A DNA stretch of 64,000 nt from contig JADMJV010000096.1 in assembly GCA_018780265.1 (NCBI GenBank), forward strand, positions 8,247 to 72,246, written 5' to 3'. The DNA is from a bacterium. Lineage in GTDB: Bacteria > Vulcanimicrobiota > Xenobia > Xenobiales > JADMJV01. This document shows, piece by piece, positions 9,772 to 18,157 of the stretch; position 1 is the first letter of the stretch; every line of letters starts with the position of its first letter. The notes under the pieces are model-generated. The model saw only the letters and a program-made list of their open reading frames with translations. It did no database searches and had not been told where the DNA came from. The translations under genes and the position numbers were made by a program.

Positions 9772-11195
9772 TTGGGTTCTCCTTGAATGAGTTTTTCGAA
9801 GCTGCGGGCAGCGGTGGAACTTTCGGGTCGACGGCGGCCAGTGAGCAAATAGGCGACCGTGGGCACGGTTAACAACACCAGCGAAACCTTGAGAGCCAGT
9901 GCAAAATCGCCCGACATGCCGGAGATGAGCAGGCAGCCGGCCTGGGCAAAGATGGCGAAATAGGTAAGCTGAGGGAAGAAGGGCACGCGGAACTTCATGT
10001 TTTGGGGCAAAAAGCCCCGTGCCAGCAGGCGCCGGCGAAAGTTGAGCTGGGCCCAGCAGATGCTGATCCAGGCCACCGTTCCCGTGAAACCGGAGACGGC
10101 CAGCAAATTTTGGTAAAAGGTGCCGCTCTTATCCAGCGTTTGCAAGGCCAGCACCAGCCAGCAACCGACCACGGTAAGCAAGATGGCCGGCTGGGGCACG
10201 CCGTGCTGGTTGACGCGGGCCAAAAAAGCCGGGGCCATGCCTTCGCGAGCCAGCGAATAAAGGGCCCGAGAGGTGGCGTAGATGCCGCTGTTGGAGCAGG
10301 AGATGGCAGCCGTGAGCACCACGAAGGAGAGAGCGGCCGCAGCCCAGTTGAGGCCATAACGGTCGAGGGCCAGAGCAAAGACGCAATCCTTGAGACCGGC
10401 TTCCTGCCAGGGTAAAATGGTCACCAGCAAAAAGACGGGGATAACGTAGAGGGCGATGATTCGATAAGAAACGGCGTTGACGGCAGCCGGAATGGAGCGG
10501 GCCGGGTCTTTGGTTTCGCCGGCGGCCAGGCCGATGATCTCGGTGCCCTGAAAGTTGACCAGGATGATCACCATGGTGAGAAAGACCGAGGAGATGCCGT
10601 GAGGCAGCAAGCCGCCCTGAGTGAGCAGGTGGCCGCTAGGGCTGAGCGAGCCGGCGGCCACCCCTTGGAAATAGATAAACAGGGCCAGCAGCACAAAGGC
10701 GGCGATGGCCACCACTTTGATCAGGCAGAGCCAGAACTCCATCTCGCCAAAGTTGCCCACGTCAAGCAGATTGAGGGCCGTTAGAATGAGGCCAAAGAGG
10801 ACGGCCCAGGCCAGAATAGCCACCCCTGGCACGAAATGGTTCATGATAATCCCGGCCGCAATCATCTCAGAGGGGACAAAGACCACCCAGTTAACCCAGT
10901 AGGACCAGCCCACTCCACAACCCACGGCGGGATGAATAAACTCGTTCGCATAGGTCACAAAGGAGCCCGAGGTGGGGATGTGCACGGCCAGTTCGCCCAG
11001 ACTCAGCATGACCAGGTAGACCAGCAGTCCGCCCAACATATAGGCGCCCACCGCCGCCGGACCGGCCTTGGCCAGCACATAACCGGTGCCCAGAAAATAG
11101 GCGCTGCCAATGATACCGCCAATCGAAATAAACTGAAGGTGATGGGGCTTGAGGCCGCGCTTGAGCCCGCCGTCGTCCGAGGTGTCGTCGCTCAT
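9744..11195 (-). CDS. APC-superfamily amino acid permease
   Basis: The protein has about 483 residues with roughly 12 hydrophobic segments. The N-terminal signature SIGGIIGSAYFLGTG matches the AAT/APC amino-acid permease TM1 (GGxIGxGxFxG). FQGTEIIGLAAGE matches TM6 of that family. It imports an amino acid by proton symport or exchange. ATG at 11195 is chosen over a TTG 21 bases upstream that lacks a binding site. The 3' end overlaps the aminotransferase gene by 28 bases, giving a transporter-plus-catabolic-enzyme pair. Confidence 0.87.
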   Translation of the reverse strand: MSDDTSDDGGLKRGLKPHHLQFISIGGIIGSAYFLGTGYVLAKAGPAAVGAYMLGGLLVYLVMLSLGELAVHIPTSGSFVTYANEFIHPAVGCGVGWSYWVNWVVFVPSEMIAAGIIMNHFVPGVAILAWAVLFGLILTALNLLDVGNFGEMEFWLCLIKVVAIAAFVLLALFIYFQGVAAGSLSPSGHLLTQGGLLPHGISSVFLTMVIILVNFQGTEIIGLAAGETKDPARSIPAAVNAVSYRIIALYVIPVFLLVTILPWQEAGLKDCVFALALDRYGLNWAAAALSFVVLTAAISCSNSGIYATSRALYSLAREGMAPAFLARVNQHGVPQPAILLTVVGCWLVLALQTLDKSGTFYQNLLAVSGFTGTVAWISICWAQLNFRRRLLARGFLPQNMKFRVPFFPQLTYFAIFAQAGCLLISGMSGDFALALKVSLVLLTVPTVAYLLTGRRRPESSTAARSFEKLIQGEPKCENDLPNS

Positions 11196-11257
11196 TGTGG
11201 GGGCGGCCTTCGCCAAGCAGGCAGGGTCGTCCCGCAGACTCTGCGAAACTGCCGGCC

Positions 11258-12217
11258 ATGCGGAGAAGTTGGATGATTTTGGCGGCGCTGGTCGGTCTGG
11301 CAGCGCCGTTGCCGGCGCAGTTGTGGCGTAAATCTCGGGTAGAGATCAAGGCTGGCGTTGGAGCTGGCCCGATTTTTCTGGGCCAACCGCTGAGCAAGGC
11401 CACCTTGAAGTATCTGGGCAAGTCGGCCCAGCAAGGCGCTTCGACCAGCGACCTGGGTAGCGGTTACAGCGTCTACGGGGCCGGCGACAATCGCGACCTG
11501 CGCAAAGGCTTCTTGTTGACCCTCAACGATGGGGTCAAACCAGACAACGTCTACACCATTCAGGTCAAGGGCATTCGCGCCTCCACGCCAGAGGGAATCT
11601 TTCTGGACGGACCGGCCAACCTGATTGTCAAGACCTATCCCGAGGCCCAACAGGACACCAACCCTTTTAGCCGCAATCCGGAATTTTGTCTGCCAGGGCT
11701 GACCATTCGCACCAAGGCGGGCAAGGTCGACGAGTTTTTGATCGAGTCCAAGTCCAACCAGCGCTGGCGCTTTCGCCAGATGCAAGTGGTCCCTGGGGGC
11801 AAGGTGGGCCCTTTTGAGATCGGCAAAGCGGTGGGCCCGGAAGCCTTTGAACAACTGGGGCCCCCTACCCTGGAGGTAAAATCCGGCAAGACACAGGGAT
11901 CCGGGCTACTGCGCTGGGCCGTGGCCGGTCAGCACCCCGAGCGCATGATTGAGGTGGTTTTGCACAACGGCAAGAATCCTCGCGCCGTGGTCAGCGTGCG
12001 GGTGCGCGGCATCCGGGCACAGACCAATCAGAAAGTCAAAATGGGGGACTCAGCCGAAGCCGTCAAGGACCTCTATCCCGACGGCCGTGAGGGGTTGAGT
12101 GAGTCGACCGGAGGCGTGACCTGGCGCGTGGCCGGCGCCAATTTCTCGCTCAAAGACGGAGTTCTCAAAGAGATCTACGTGTTTGAACTGCCCCCCAACA
12201 ATACACGGGGGCGTTAG
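11258..12217 (+). CDS. exported protein, GxGPIxLxQ repeat family (member 1)
   Basis: The 319-residue protein starts with a clear signal peptide (MRRSWMILAALVGL, cleavage near APLPAQ). After it comes GVGAGPIFLGQPLS, and about residue 188 a second version, GGKVGPFEIGKAVG, so two similar modules are likely. Each resembles the 'G-x-GPI-x-LG-x-s' entry of small beta-sheet modules in periplasmic proteins that sense or bind partners. No catalytic motif is seen. The gene at 20871-21356 carries the same motif after its signal peptide and is a probable paralogue. The ATG is preferred over an upstream TTG because it starts the signal peptide. Confidence 0.72.
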   Translation: MRRSWMILAALVGLAAPLPAQLWRKSRVEIKAGVGAGPIFLGQPLSKATLKYLGKSAQQGASTSDLGSGYSVYGAGDNRDLRKGFLLTLNDGVKPDNVYTIQVKGIRASTPEGIFLDGPANLIVKTYPEAQQDTNPFSRNPEFCLPGLTIRTKAGKVDEFLIESKSNQRWRFRQMQVVPGGKVGPFEIGKAVGPEAFEQLGPPTLEVKSGKTQGSGLLRWAVAGQHPERMIEVVLHNGKNPRAVVSVRVRGIRAQTNQKVKMGDSAEAVKDLYPDGREGLSESTGGVTWRVAGANFSLKDGVLKEIYVFELPPNNTRGR

Positions 12218-12219
12218 CG

Positions 12220-12861
12220 GTGGAATGGGGCAACTGGGGACTGCTGGTGGTGGACTTACAGCGCTACTACATCGAGCCGGGGGCCAGTTTTCGGGAATAC
12301 TTTGAGGCCATCAATCCGGGCGCAACCGAATATGTAGGGGAGCGTTGTCGCCAACTGGTCGTTCCCAAGCTGGGCCACGTGCTGGAACGCGCCCGCCGGC
12401 TGCAGAGGCCGATCATCTACCTGCGCTTGTGCGGCGAGAAGGCCGACCGCAGCGACCTCCATCGCCACTTTCTCAAATCCTATCGGGAGGCCCGAGAGGC
12501 CGGTTTTGAAGACCTTTATCCGCTGATCGATGAGCCCCTGGCCGAGGTGCTGCCCGAAGTGGCCCCGCGGCCCGACGAACTGGTGCTCAACAAAACCACC
12601 TACAGCGGCTTTACCTCCAGCGCGCTCGAGCAGCATCTGCGCCAGCTACAACTGGACACGGTGGTTATGACCGGTTTGGCCACCAGCCAGTGCGTGGAGA
12701 CCACTGCCCGCGACGCTTCGGACCGAGGCTTTCGAGTCGTCCACCTGGAGGATTGCCAGGCCGACTATCACGACATCTGCCACCGGACTTCGCTGTTTGC
12801 CTCACGCAGTGTTTGCGGGGGCCACGTGATGTCGGCCCGAGAGTTTTTACAGTCACTCTGA
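12220..12861 (+). CDS. isochorismatase-like cysteine hydrolase
   Basis: The protein has 213 residues with the isochorismatase-superfamily catalytic triad: Asp12 in VVDLQ, Lys about 125 in LNKTTYSGF, and Cys about 158 in TSQCVETTARDA. Members hydrolyse isochorismate, nicotinamide, ureidoacrylate, biuret or other amides; the substrate cannot be assigned here. It starts with GTG 2 bases after the preceding stop, so it is likely co-transcribed with the exported protein gene. The conserved DASDRGF and late VFASRS-like segment agree with the family. Confidence 0.85.
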   Translation: MEWGNWGLLVVDLQRYYIEPGASFREYFEAINPGATEYVGERCRQLVVPKLGHVLERARRLQRPIIYLRLCGEKADRSDLHRHFLKSYREAREAGFEDLYPLIDEPLAEVLPEVAPRPDELVLNKTTYSGFTSSALEQHLRQLQLDTVVMTGLATSQCVETTARDASDRGFRVVHLEDCQADYHDICHRTSLFASRSVCGGHVMSAREFLQSL

Positions 12862-13791
12862 CTGAGAGCGACCCCAGCGCGTCCACTCGGGTTTGAAGTT
12901 GGCCGCCCGCATGGCCAGGTGATGGACGCTGGCATTGGCGCAACTTACGTCGCCTGCAATCCACTCCAGTCCCTGATGCTGAAGGTCTAACATAGCCTGA
13001 CGGAGCAAGATGCGAGCGGCCGACCGGCCCCAATATTCTTTCTGCAATTGGATGTCGTAGAGGTAAACCAGCGGGGCACCGCTGACCGGCAAGCTCAGGC
13101 CCAACTTGAAGAGCACGTAGCCAAAGGGACGATTTCCGTCGCTGATGACATATCCCGTCATATTCGACCCCTGTCCGAGGTCCAAGCCTAGATAGAGAGT
13201 CATGTTGCGAAACGACATCTCGTCCTGGTTGATCTGGCGGTGGGCCGGCACGTAAAACGGTCCCCCCTGGCGATGGAGATTGGCCAAAAAGAAGCGATCC
13301 CTGGCGGCCGCCCGACGCACTTCAAAAGCACTGGCATTGGGACGCCCCTGGATGCGCGCTAGCAGCCGGGAAATCTCGGGCCGAAACCCCAAAAGGTCCA
13401 GATTGTGGGCCTGCCCTTCCAGGACCCGAGTGACCAGATGGGTGGATCCGTCCTGGCCTGCCAGAGCCAGCAGGGGTTGGAGAAAAGTGCCTAAATCGCC
13501 ACAGTAGTCGGCAATGTGCAGTTGACGCTCTCCGGTCAGGGACTCGCGGTCCCCCAGAATGGCCATGGCGTAGCCCGACGGCTGCTGACAGGCCAAGATG
13601 ACCATGTCCGGCCGGGCCAGCAACCCCGCCCAGTTGTCGCGATACTGCTGGGCCGTCCACTCCGCTAATTGCCGGCCGGAGAGCCCGGCGACCGGATGGT
13701 CGGGCAGAACCTTGCGGGCAGCCAGCTGGCAAATTGTCGCTCGGTCAGACTCTGTGGCCCTACGAACCTGACCGGTGGCAAAACTTAGCAT
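12853..13791 (-). CDS. GNAT acetyltransferase, probably two tandem domains
   Basis: The protein has 312 residues. The N-terminal half begins VRRATESDRATICQLA and the C-terminal half VRRAAARDRFFLANLH, both typical beta1-alpha1 openings of GNAT domains. The second half contains LYDIQLQKEYWGRSAARILL, close to the acetyl-CoA-binding Q/RxxGxG/A segment (here KEYWGRSA). The first half seems to have a degenerate CoA loop. Its 3' end overlaps the convergent isochorismatase-like gene by 9 bases, and its start overlaps the zinc-ribbon gene by 7. The substrate is unknown. Confidence 0.75.
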   Translation of the reverse strand: MLSFATGQVRRATESDRATICQLAARKVLPDHPVAGLSGRQLAEWTAQQYRDNWAGLLARPDMVILACQQPSGYAMAILGDRESLTGERQLHIADYCGDLGTFLQPLLALAGQDGSTHLVTRVLEGQAHNLDLLGFRPEISRLLARIQGRPNASAFEVRRAAARDRFFLANLHRQGGPFYVPAHRQINQDEMSFRNMTLYLGLDLGQGSNMTGYVISDGNRPFGYVLFKLGLSLPVSGAPLVYLYDIQLQKEYWGRSAARILLRQAMLDLQHQGLEWIAGDVSCANASVHHLAMRAANFKPEWTRWGRSQSE

Positions 13792-14342
13792 TGCCGACCC
13801 ATTTCCAGGGCCACATCTTGAGCGGCGTCTACTTTCCAGAGTGCACCTTCGACTCGCTTCAATCCGGCCTCAATCAGCGACAAAGGTTGTCCATGGCGAT
13901 AATGGCTAAGCTGGCGCAAGCCGAACTCCATCTCAGCGGCGGCGGTGGCAATCCTATGATAGATCTGGGCAGCGGAAGGCTCCATGGTAGAAATTTGCCG
14001 GCGCATGAAATCGCTCTCGTAGAGGTCGAGTGCCGACTCCACAATGATCAGCACCTCATCGACTTCAGCCAGAAAGTCTTCTACTTCAATTTGCCCCCCG
14101 GCCAATGCCTGGCCCGCTTGCTGAAGGCGAATCAGATTATCGGCCTCCTGCATGGGGGTTTTGTGCATGGGAGGTCGCCGGCCTTCGCACAGGTTGAGCG
14201 AAGCTTCCTCGCTCCCCAAAAGACCGCCACAGCTTTCGCAATTGACCACGTAAGCGCGGGTCCTTTGGCCGCAGCCCGGGCAGAGGGTCTCGGGGCAATC
14301 ACCTATGACAGCAAAGAAATCGATTTCCTGAATTTCGATCAT
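13785..14342 (-). CDS. zinc-ribbon protein, hypothetical
   Basis: The protein has 185 residues. The ATG at 14342 is set by an upstream GGAGGA with 5-base spacing; a longer frame upstream lacks a site. Residues 15-40 hold a four-cysteine zinc ribbon (CPGCGQ ... CESCGG). The remainder is acidic and helical, rich in Glu/Ala/Leu, resembling a coiled-coil bundle. The gene is translationally coupled to the GNAT gene (7-base overlap). It may be an adaptor protein; no family was recognised. Confidence 0.7.
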   Translation of the reverse strand: MIEIQEIDFFAVIGDCPETLCPGCGQRTRAYVVNCESCGGLLGSEEASLNLCEGRRPPMHKTPMQEADNLIRLQQAGQALAGGQIEVEDFLAEVDEVLIIVESALDLYESDFMRRQISTMEPSAAQIYHRIATAAAEMEFGLRQLSHYRHGQPLSLIEAGLKRVEGALWKVDAAQDVALEMGRQC

Positions 14343-14373
14343 GACATTCCTCCAAAAATGGCCTGGAATTGAA

Positions 14374-14399
14374 GTGCCCTGGCCGCGAGGCCAGGGCAC
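14374..14399 (-). terminator. 11-bp hairpin with GCGA loop
   Basis: GTGCCCTGGCC pairs perfectly with GGCCAGGGCAC around a GCGA tetraloop. It lies 9 bases after the stop of the Cys/His-rich gene and before the zinc-ribbon gene, both on the minus strand. No clear U-run follows in that direction, so it may be a partial terminator or a processing stem that uncouples the two genes. Confidence 0.55.
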
Positions 14400-14408
14400 C
14401 TGGTGAAG

Positions 14409-14678
14409 TTAGCAGCAGCCGCCCTTGAGCAGATTTCCGGCCTGATTGGCCTGGAGATACTTGTCATACTGCCTGTCGTTCTGATTTCCGCCCTTCAGAC
14501 CGAGCGCCTGGAATGGGGCAGACAGGAGGTCAAGGAATCCATTTCTCTTAGGTGCTTCAGGAGAATTGGCATCGCCCTCGGCGTGACAGTGGCGTCCGCG
14601 CTCGTGGCTCGGTCCACAGTGGCGATGGGGGGGGCAACCTGCTCCTACGGAAATGGAAGTGGCTACATTCAGTGACAT
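14409..14678 (-). CDS. small Cys/His-rich protein ending GGCC
   Basis: The protein has 89 residues and starts at ATG behind AAAGGAA. Residues 14-32 are crowded with Cys and His (CPPHRHCGPSHERGRHCH), and the protein ends in LLKGGCC. The middle is low-complexity and helical (NGFLDLLSAPFQALGL). No signal peptide is seen. The pattern could bind metal, or be a precursor peptide; neither can be shown. It opens the minus-strand run that continues with the zinc-ribbon and GNAT genes. It is not a recognised family. Confidence 0.6.
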   Translation of the reverse strand: MSLNVATSISVGAGCPPHRHCGPSHERGRHCHAEGDANSPEAPKRNGFLDLLSAPFQALGLKGGNQNDRQYDKYLQANQAGNLLKGGCC

Positions 14679-14705
14679 TGTTTTTGTTTCCTTTCGAATC
14701 GCTTG

Positions 14706-14732
14706 CGCGCTTATTGAATTCAGAATAGCGCG
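14706..14732. promoter_or_regulatory. near-palindrome between divergent genes
   Basis: CGCGCTTATTGA and TCAGAATAGCGCG form an imperfect inverted repeat centred on AATT, between the divergent Cys/His-rich gene and the pilC-like gene. It is placed where an operator or overlapping promoters would sit. This is seen directly; function is a guess. Confidence 0.35.
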
Positions 14733-14819
14733 TGGCGGTGGAATCGTCGACGCCCAATGCGTAACATATCTGTAACAGTCCATTTAGCCATACTCCTCGA
14801 AAATTAAGATCTGGTTAGG

Positions 14820-15920
14820 ATGGTTATTGGCAGGGTCTCCCACGGGGCGAGGGGAATTTTAGCCCGTGTGAGAAATCGGGGGCTAAGCAAGAATCAAGTG
14901 GCCCTTATGACCATGCAATGGTCGCTGATGATGTCTTCTGGGGTTGATATCGTCAGGGCCCTCGACACTCTGGAGCGCTCTACCCGGGACGAGAGGGAGG
15001 CAGGCCTCTTTTCGCGAGTGCGCCAGCGCCTGATGGAAGGCAACTACCTGTCGCGCGCACTCAGCGAGTTCCCGACCTGTTTCTCCCCCCTCTACCTGGC
15101 CCTGATTCAGGTGGGCGAGGTGACAGGAGGTCTGGCCCGAGTGATGGAGCGGTTGGCCGATTGGTTGCGACGTGACGGTGACCTGACCCGGCGAGTGCAC
15201 GGGGCGCTGCTCTATCCGTTCCTGGTCCTGGCCGTGGGCCTGCTGCTGATAGTGACCGTTTTCGCCACCGTGCTGCCTGGCCTGGCCCAAATGCTGGAAG
15301 AATCCGAAGCCGTGCTGCCCTGGTACAGTCAACTCACCATGGCTCTGGTTGCGGCCATTCGTACGCCGATATTCTGGGTGGTTCTGAGTACCCTGATAAT
15401 GGCCGTAGTCGCCGTGCTACGCGAACGACTGTCTTGCGACGCCGGACGTCGCCAACTCTATGAACTGGGGATGCACATTCCGGTCTTTGGCGACTTGCTG
15501 GCTGGCAGCGCCCTGGCTCGATTTTCCACTGCGGCGGCCTTTATGCTGGAGGTCGGGATCGATATTAGCCGGACTCTGCGACTGGCTGCCGCAACTAGCG
15601 GAAGCCCCATTTTACAAGACGAAATAGATCAGGTTGTGCATGGTCTGCACGAAGGCGAATCCCTGGCCGAGCTCTTCTCACATCTCTCCCACGCCCCACC
15701 CATGCTGTGGCGGATGACTCAGGTGGGCGAGGAAGCCGCACGCATGCCTGCGGTATTCAAGAGTCTGGCCGGCCACTTCGAATCCGAGGTAGAGTTTCGC
15801 ATCGAGGCCATGCTGGCCCTGATGGAACCGCTCCTGATGATGCTGCTGGCCGGCATGGTTGGCTTCACCGCAGTTTCGGTCATGGTCCCGCTCTATGGCA
15901 CCCTTTCCAACCTTTGTTAG
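14820..15920 (+). CDS. pilC: type II secretion/type IV pilus inner-membrane protein, PilC/GspF family
   Basis: The protein has 366 residues with two T2SSF domains: the first around QWSLMMSSGVDIVRALDTLE (residues 30-150), the second around FSTAAAFMLEVGIDISRTL (about 235-355). There are three hydrophobic segments, including GALLYPFLVLAVGLLLIVTVF and the C-terminal LMMLLAGMVGFTAVSVMVPL. This is the platform protein that couples the assembly ATPase to pilin extraction. Length is slightly short of PilC (about 400). No PilB/PilT ATPase lies in the window, so whether it serves pili or secretion is open. The facing gene encodes a PilX-like protein. Confidence 0.88.
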   Translation: MVIGRVSHGARGILARVRNRGLSKNQVALMTMQWSLMMSSGVDIVRALDTLERSTRDEREAGLFSRVRQRLMEGNYLSRALSEFPTCFSPLYLALIQVGEVTGGLARVMERLADWLRRDGDLTRRVHGALLYPFLVLAVGLLLIVTVFATVLPGLAQMLEESEAVLPWYSQLTMALVAAIRTPIFWVVLSTLIMAVVAVLRERLSCDAGRRQLYELGMHIPVFGDLLAGSALARFSTAAAFMLEVGIDISRTLRLAAATSGSPILQDEIDQVVHGLHEGESLAELFSHLSHAPPMLWRMTQVGEEAARMPAVFKSLAGHFESEVEFRIEAMLALMEPLLMMLLAGMVGFTAVSVMVPLYGTLSNLC

Positions 15921-17530
15921 TAGTCGGCCACGGGGAAGAAGCGGGTGCCGCTACCGCGGCGGATTCCGCCTCCGGCCAGGCCGTTGACGGTTTGAGCCTG
16001 GCCGGTTCCCTCCACCAACTCCCCGGTATCGCGGACTCGGTAGGAGTTGGGTACAGGCGGCAACCGCTCGGCGTCGTTGCCGCGGACTCGAAAAAGCGCA
16101 TCAGGTTGGCCAGGTTGGGGGTATTTGAGAAGCAAATTCCCCTCGGCATCCACGTCGAGAGAGTTGGGCGAGCCGTCCAAAGGCGGCCGAACGGGATTCC
16201 ACACTCCCCCCGAGTATTTAAGAATCTGACCATTATCAAGCTCGGGAAACCACATTCCAAACAGTTCGCCGCCGGGCGCTGAACGTAGAAAGCAGAAACT
16301 GTCGGCCATACCCGGCTCGGTGATCAACTGGCCGGTAGGTCCATAGTAGGTGCGCGGCGGAGGCGGCAACGAATGCCAACCGTCGGCTTCATTCCAGCGA
16401 AAAAGGCCGCTGTAGGGGGGTCTTCCTTCGGCCCAATCGCCATAGAGAGCAAACATATTGCCGTGCTGGTCCTGAGTCACCGAGCCCAGCAAGGGAGCCG
16501 GACCCTGGCCGCCGGCCAACTGCATCTGGGAGTCGTAGAGCAGCCCACGCGGAGGTGGGCCAATGGCCGACCAGGCGGGACTGGCCTCGGTCAAATTGAT
16601 GCGGTAGATCAGGTCGCCACCGAAGCGCAGATTGTTGAAGAAGAGTTGGCGACCATCGCAAGATGGCTGAGTGATCAAACCGAGCATGTTGCCCCCCCTC
16701 TCGACCTCTCCCTGCGCGTTGAGACGAAAGCCCGGAATCTCGGGAAGGGGATGGGTTACACCCTGTGAGTCCACGCGCACAATCGCCGGTCGGGGCCCGG
16801 GCAGGTCGAGGTTGATGTTGGCCAGGGCGTGGGCCAGGTCGTAAACTTGCCAGATGCCCGCATGCTCGGTGCTCTGGTCGAGAATGCGCACCATCAGCCC
16901 GTGGGTCAGTGGATTGTTAACCAGTTCGTCCCAAAGGGGGTGCAACACCATATACAAGTTGCCCTCGGGGTCGGCACAGCCACCTGCGATGCTGCGCGGA
17001 GGCGCATTGCGGCTGCGCAGCGCACCGCCCTGATAGTAATAGGCCACCGCTGCCGGGGTGGGCTGCCACAGTCCACCCCGCAGGGCGAAGGCCGTATCGA
17101 TGGCATTGGCACCGTTGGAGTAACCGGGAACCTGAGCGTAGACTGTTCCGCTGACGTCCGGGCCCCGCCGCACGGTGGCGCTGGCCAACTGAAATTGTGT
17201 GCCCTGCTGATCGGCCCGAGCGTGAATATGAAAAATATGGGAGTGGGTGGGGTCGACCTCGGCCCAGCAACGCAAGACAGACCCGTCCTCGCGGTCTTCC
17301 TCAGCTGAAGGGAGGTCGTAGTGGAGACCTTCCCAGCCGGCCTGGCGATTCATGCGATAAACGGCCCGAGCCACTGCCCCTCGCGCCTGGGCGGCCAGAC
17401 GCAACTGCTCCGACTCCAGGGCGGTTAAACGCAAGTTGGTGATGGCCTCGGTGGCCATCACCGTGCACAGGCAGAATATCAGCCCGGTGAAGAACATGGC
17501 AAAGGGCAAAGCCAGACCGCGTTTCGACAT
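15917..17530 (-). CDS. PilX-like protein with large beta-rich extracellular domain
   Basis: The protein has 537 residues. The N-terminus (MSKRGLALPFAMFFTGLIF...) is a single hydrophobic helix followed by ALESEQLRLAAQARGAVARA, the pattern of PilX/PulG-type minor pilins that lack a standard prepilin leader. The rest is rich in Gly, Pro and aromatic residues with repeated DxxGN segments (DPEGNLY, DQHGNMFALYG, DAEGNLLLKY), suggesting a beta-propeller. It converges with pilC by 4 bases. It is probably a tip or adhesive component of a pilus-like machine. No Shine-Dalgarno is present. Confidence 0.68.
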   Translation of the reverse strand: MSKRGLALPFAMFFTGLIFCLCTVMATEAITNLRLTALESEQLRLAAQARGAVARAVYRMNRQAGWEGLHYDLPSAEEDREDGSVLRCWAEVDPTHSHIFHIHARADQQGTQFQLASATVRRGPDVSGTVYAQVPGYSNGANAIDTAFALRGGLWQPTPAAVAYYYQGGALRSRNAPPRSIAGGCADPEGNLYMVLHPLWDELVNNPLTHGLMVRILDQSTEHAGIWQVYDLAHALANINLDLPGPRPAIVRVDSQGVTHPLPEIPGFRLNAQGEVERGGNMLGLITQPSCDGRQLFFNNLRFGGDLIYRINLTEASPAWSAIGPPPRGLLYDSQMQLAGGQGPAPLLGSVTQDQHGNMFALYGDWAEGRPPYSGLFRWNEADGWHSLPPPPRTYYGPTGQLITEPGMADSFCFLRSAPGGELFGMWFPELDNGQILKYSGGVWNPVRPPLDGSPNSLDVDAEGNLLLKYPQPGQPDALFRVRGNDAERLPPVPNSYRVRDTGELVEGTGQAQTVNGLAGGGIRRGSGTRFFPVADY

Positions 17531-17537
17531 GGTTTAG

Positions 17538-17543
17538 AGTATA
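17538..17543 (-). promoter_or_regulatory. -10 element TATACT, likely leaderless start
   Basis: On the minus strand TATACT ends 7 bases before the ATG of the PilX-like gene, so transcription would begin at or next to the A of the ATG. There is no Shine-Dalgarno. A -35 match is weak (TTCTTG at 16-base spacing). A leaderless mRNA is inferred. Confidence 0.45.
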
Positions 17544-17560
17544 CCACCTTTTGGCCATGC

Positions 17561-17588
17561 AAGAAGCCCCGCCGAGGCGGGGCTTCTT
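17561..17588 (-). terminator. 12-bp GC-rich hairpin, likely terminator
   Basis: AAGAAGCCCCGCC pairs with GCGGGGCTTCTT around GAG. It lies just beyond the stop of the gene at 17596-17970 and ends the decapeptide-repeat operon. The U-run is short, so termination strength is uncertain. It also overlaps the region upstream of the PilX-like gene. Confidence 0.6.
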
Positions 17589-17595
17589 GGCTTTT

Positions 17596-17970
17596 CTAGA
17601 GGTCTTCTTCCAGGCGAGCCAGGTTGGCCTCGCTGACCTGGAGCAGTTCGGTGAGCAAGTCGTGGCCATCCTGAGCGCAAACCAGAGCCAACTCCAGGCG
17701 GCCCTCGTCAAGCGACTCAGCATACTCGCGAAGTTCGCCCAGAGCCTGTGCGAAGAGGTCCAGGCCCTGCTGGGAAGCCTCCTGGAGCTGCAAGCCTTCG
17801 AGGTAGTTGGGAGGAGCCTGCAGGCTGTCGATGCCGACCGACCACTCTTCCAGGTATTGGTCCACAACATCGAGCCCGCTTAGAAAGCCAGCCCGGTCGC
17901 GCTGGCCCGCCTGAAAATCCTGAACCAGGCCGGTGATAACTTGCAATGGTCCGGTGACAACTTCAGTCAT
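17596..17970 (-). CDS. small acidic helical protein, decapeptide-repeat operon gene 3
   Basis: The protein has 124 residues; the ATG at 17970 is fixed by AGGAGGAGG with 4-5-base spacing. It is acidic and predicted all-helical, with Leu/Gln heptad-like spacing (VVDQYLEEWSVGIDSL, LDLFAQALGELREYAESLDEG). No signal peptide or known motif is visible. Its start overlaps the end of the preceding 64-residue gene by 8 bases. It might be a chaperone or partner of the repeat protein, by gene order only. Confidence 0.68.
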   Translation of the reverse strand: MTEVVTGPLQVITGLVQDFQAGQRDRAGFLSGLDVVDQYLEEWSVGIDSLQAPPNYLEGLQLQEASQQGLDLFAQALGELREYAESLDEGRLELALVCAQDGHDLLTELLQVSEANLARLEEDL

Positions 17971-18157
17971 GGTTCCTCCTCCTGCGGTGCTGGCCAAGGC
18001 CAGCTTCGACCCAGACCAACCCTCCCGTAGAGAGAGCCTGAGCGTGGCTGTTGGGTCCGCGAGCAATGGCCACTGCCACCGCCTGATCGGATGGAGTCGC
18101 GCAGTGGCTCGCCAACTGCTGGATGCGTTCCTGAAGGGGGGTTTGGGGTAACAGCAT
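17963..18157 (-). CDS. 64-residue protein, decapeptide-repeat operon gene 2
   Basis: Its ATG overlaps the stop of the repeat-protein gene in a TGATG arrangement, and its own stop overlaps the next start. Such overlaps at both ends argue that it is translated. The sequence begins MLLPQTPLQERIQQLASH, has an Ala/Val-rich middle and a basic tail GQHRRRRNHD. No family is recognised. A basic C-terminus contrasts with the acidic third gene. Confidence 0.5.
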   Translation of the reverse strand: MLLPQTPLQERIQQLASHCATPSDQAVAVAIARGPNSHAQALSTGGLVWVEAGLGQHRRRRNHD

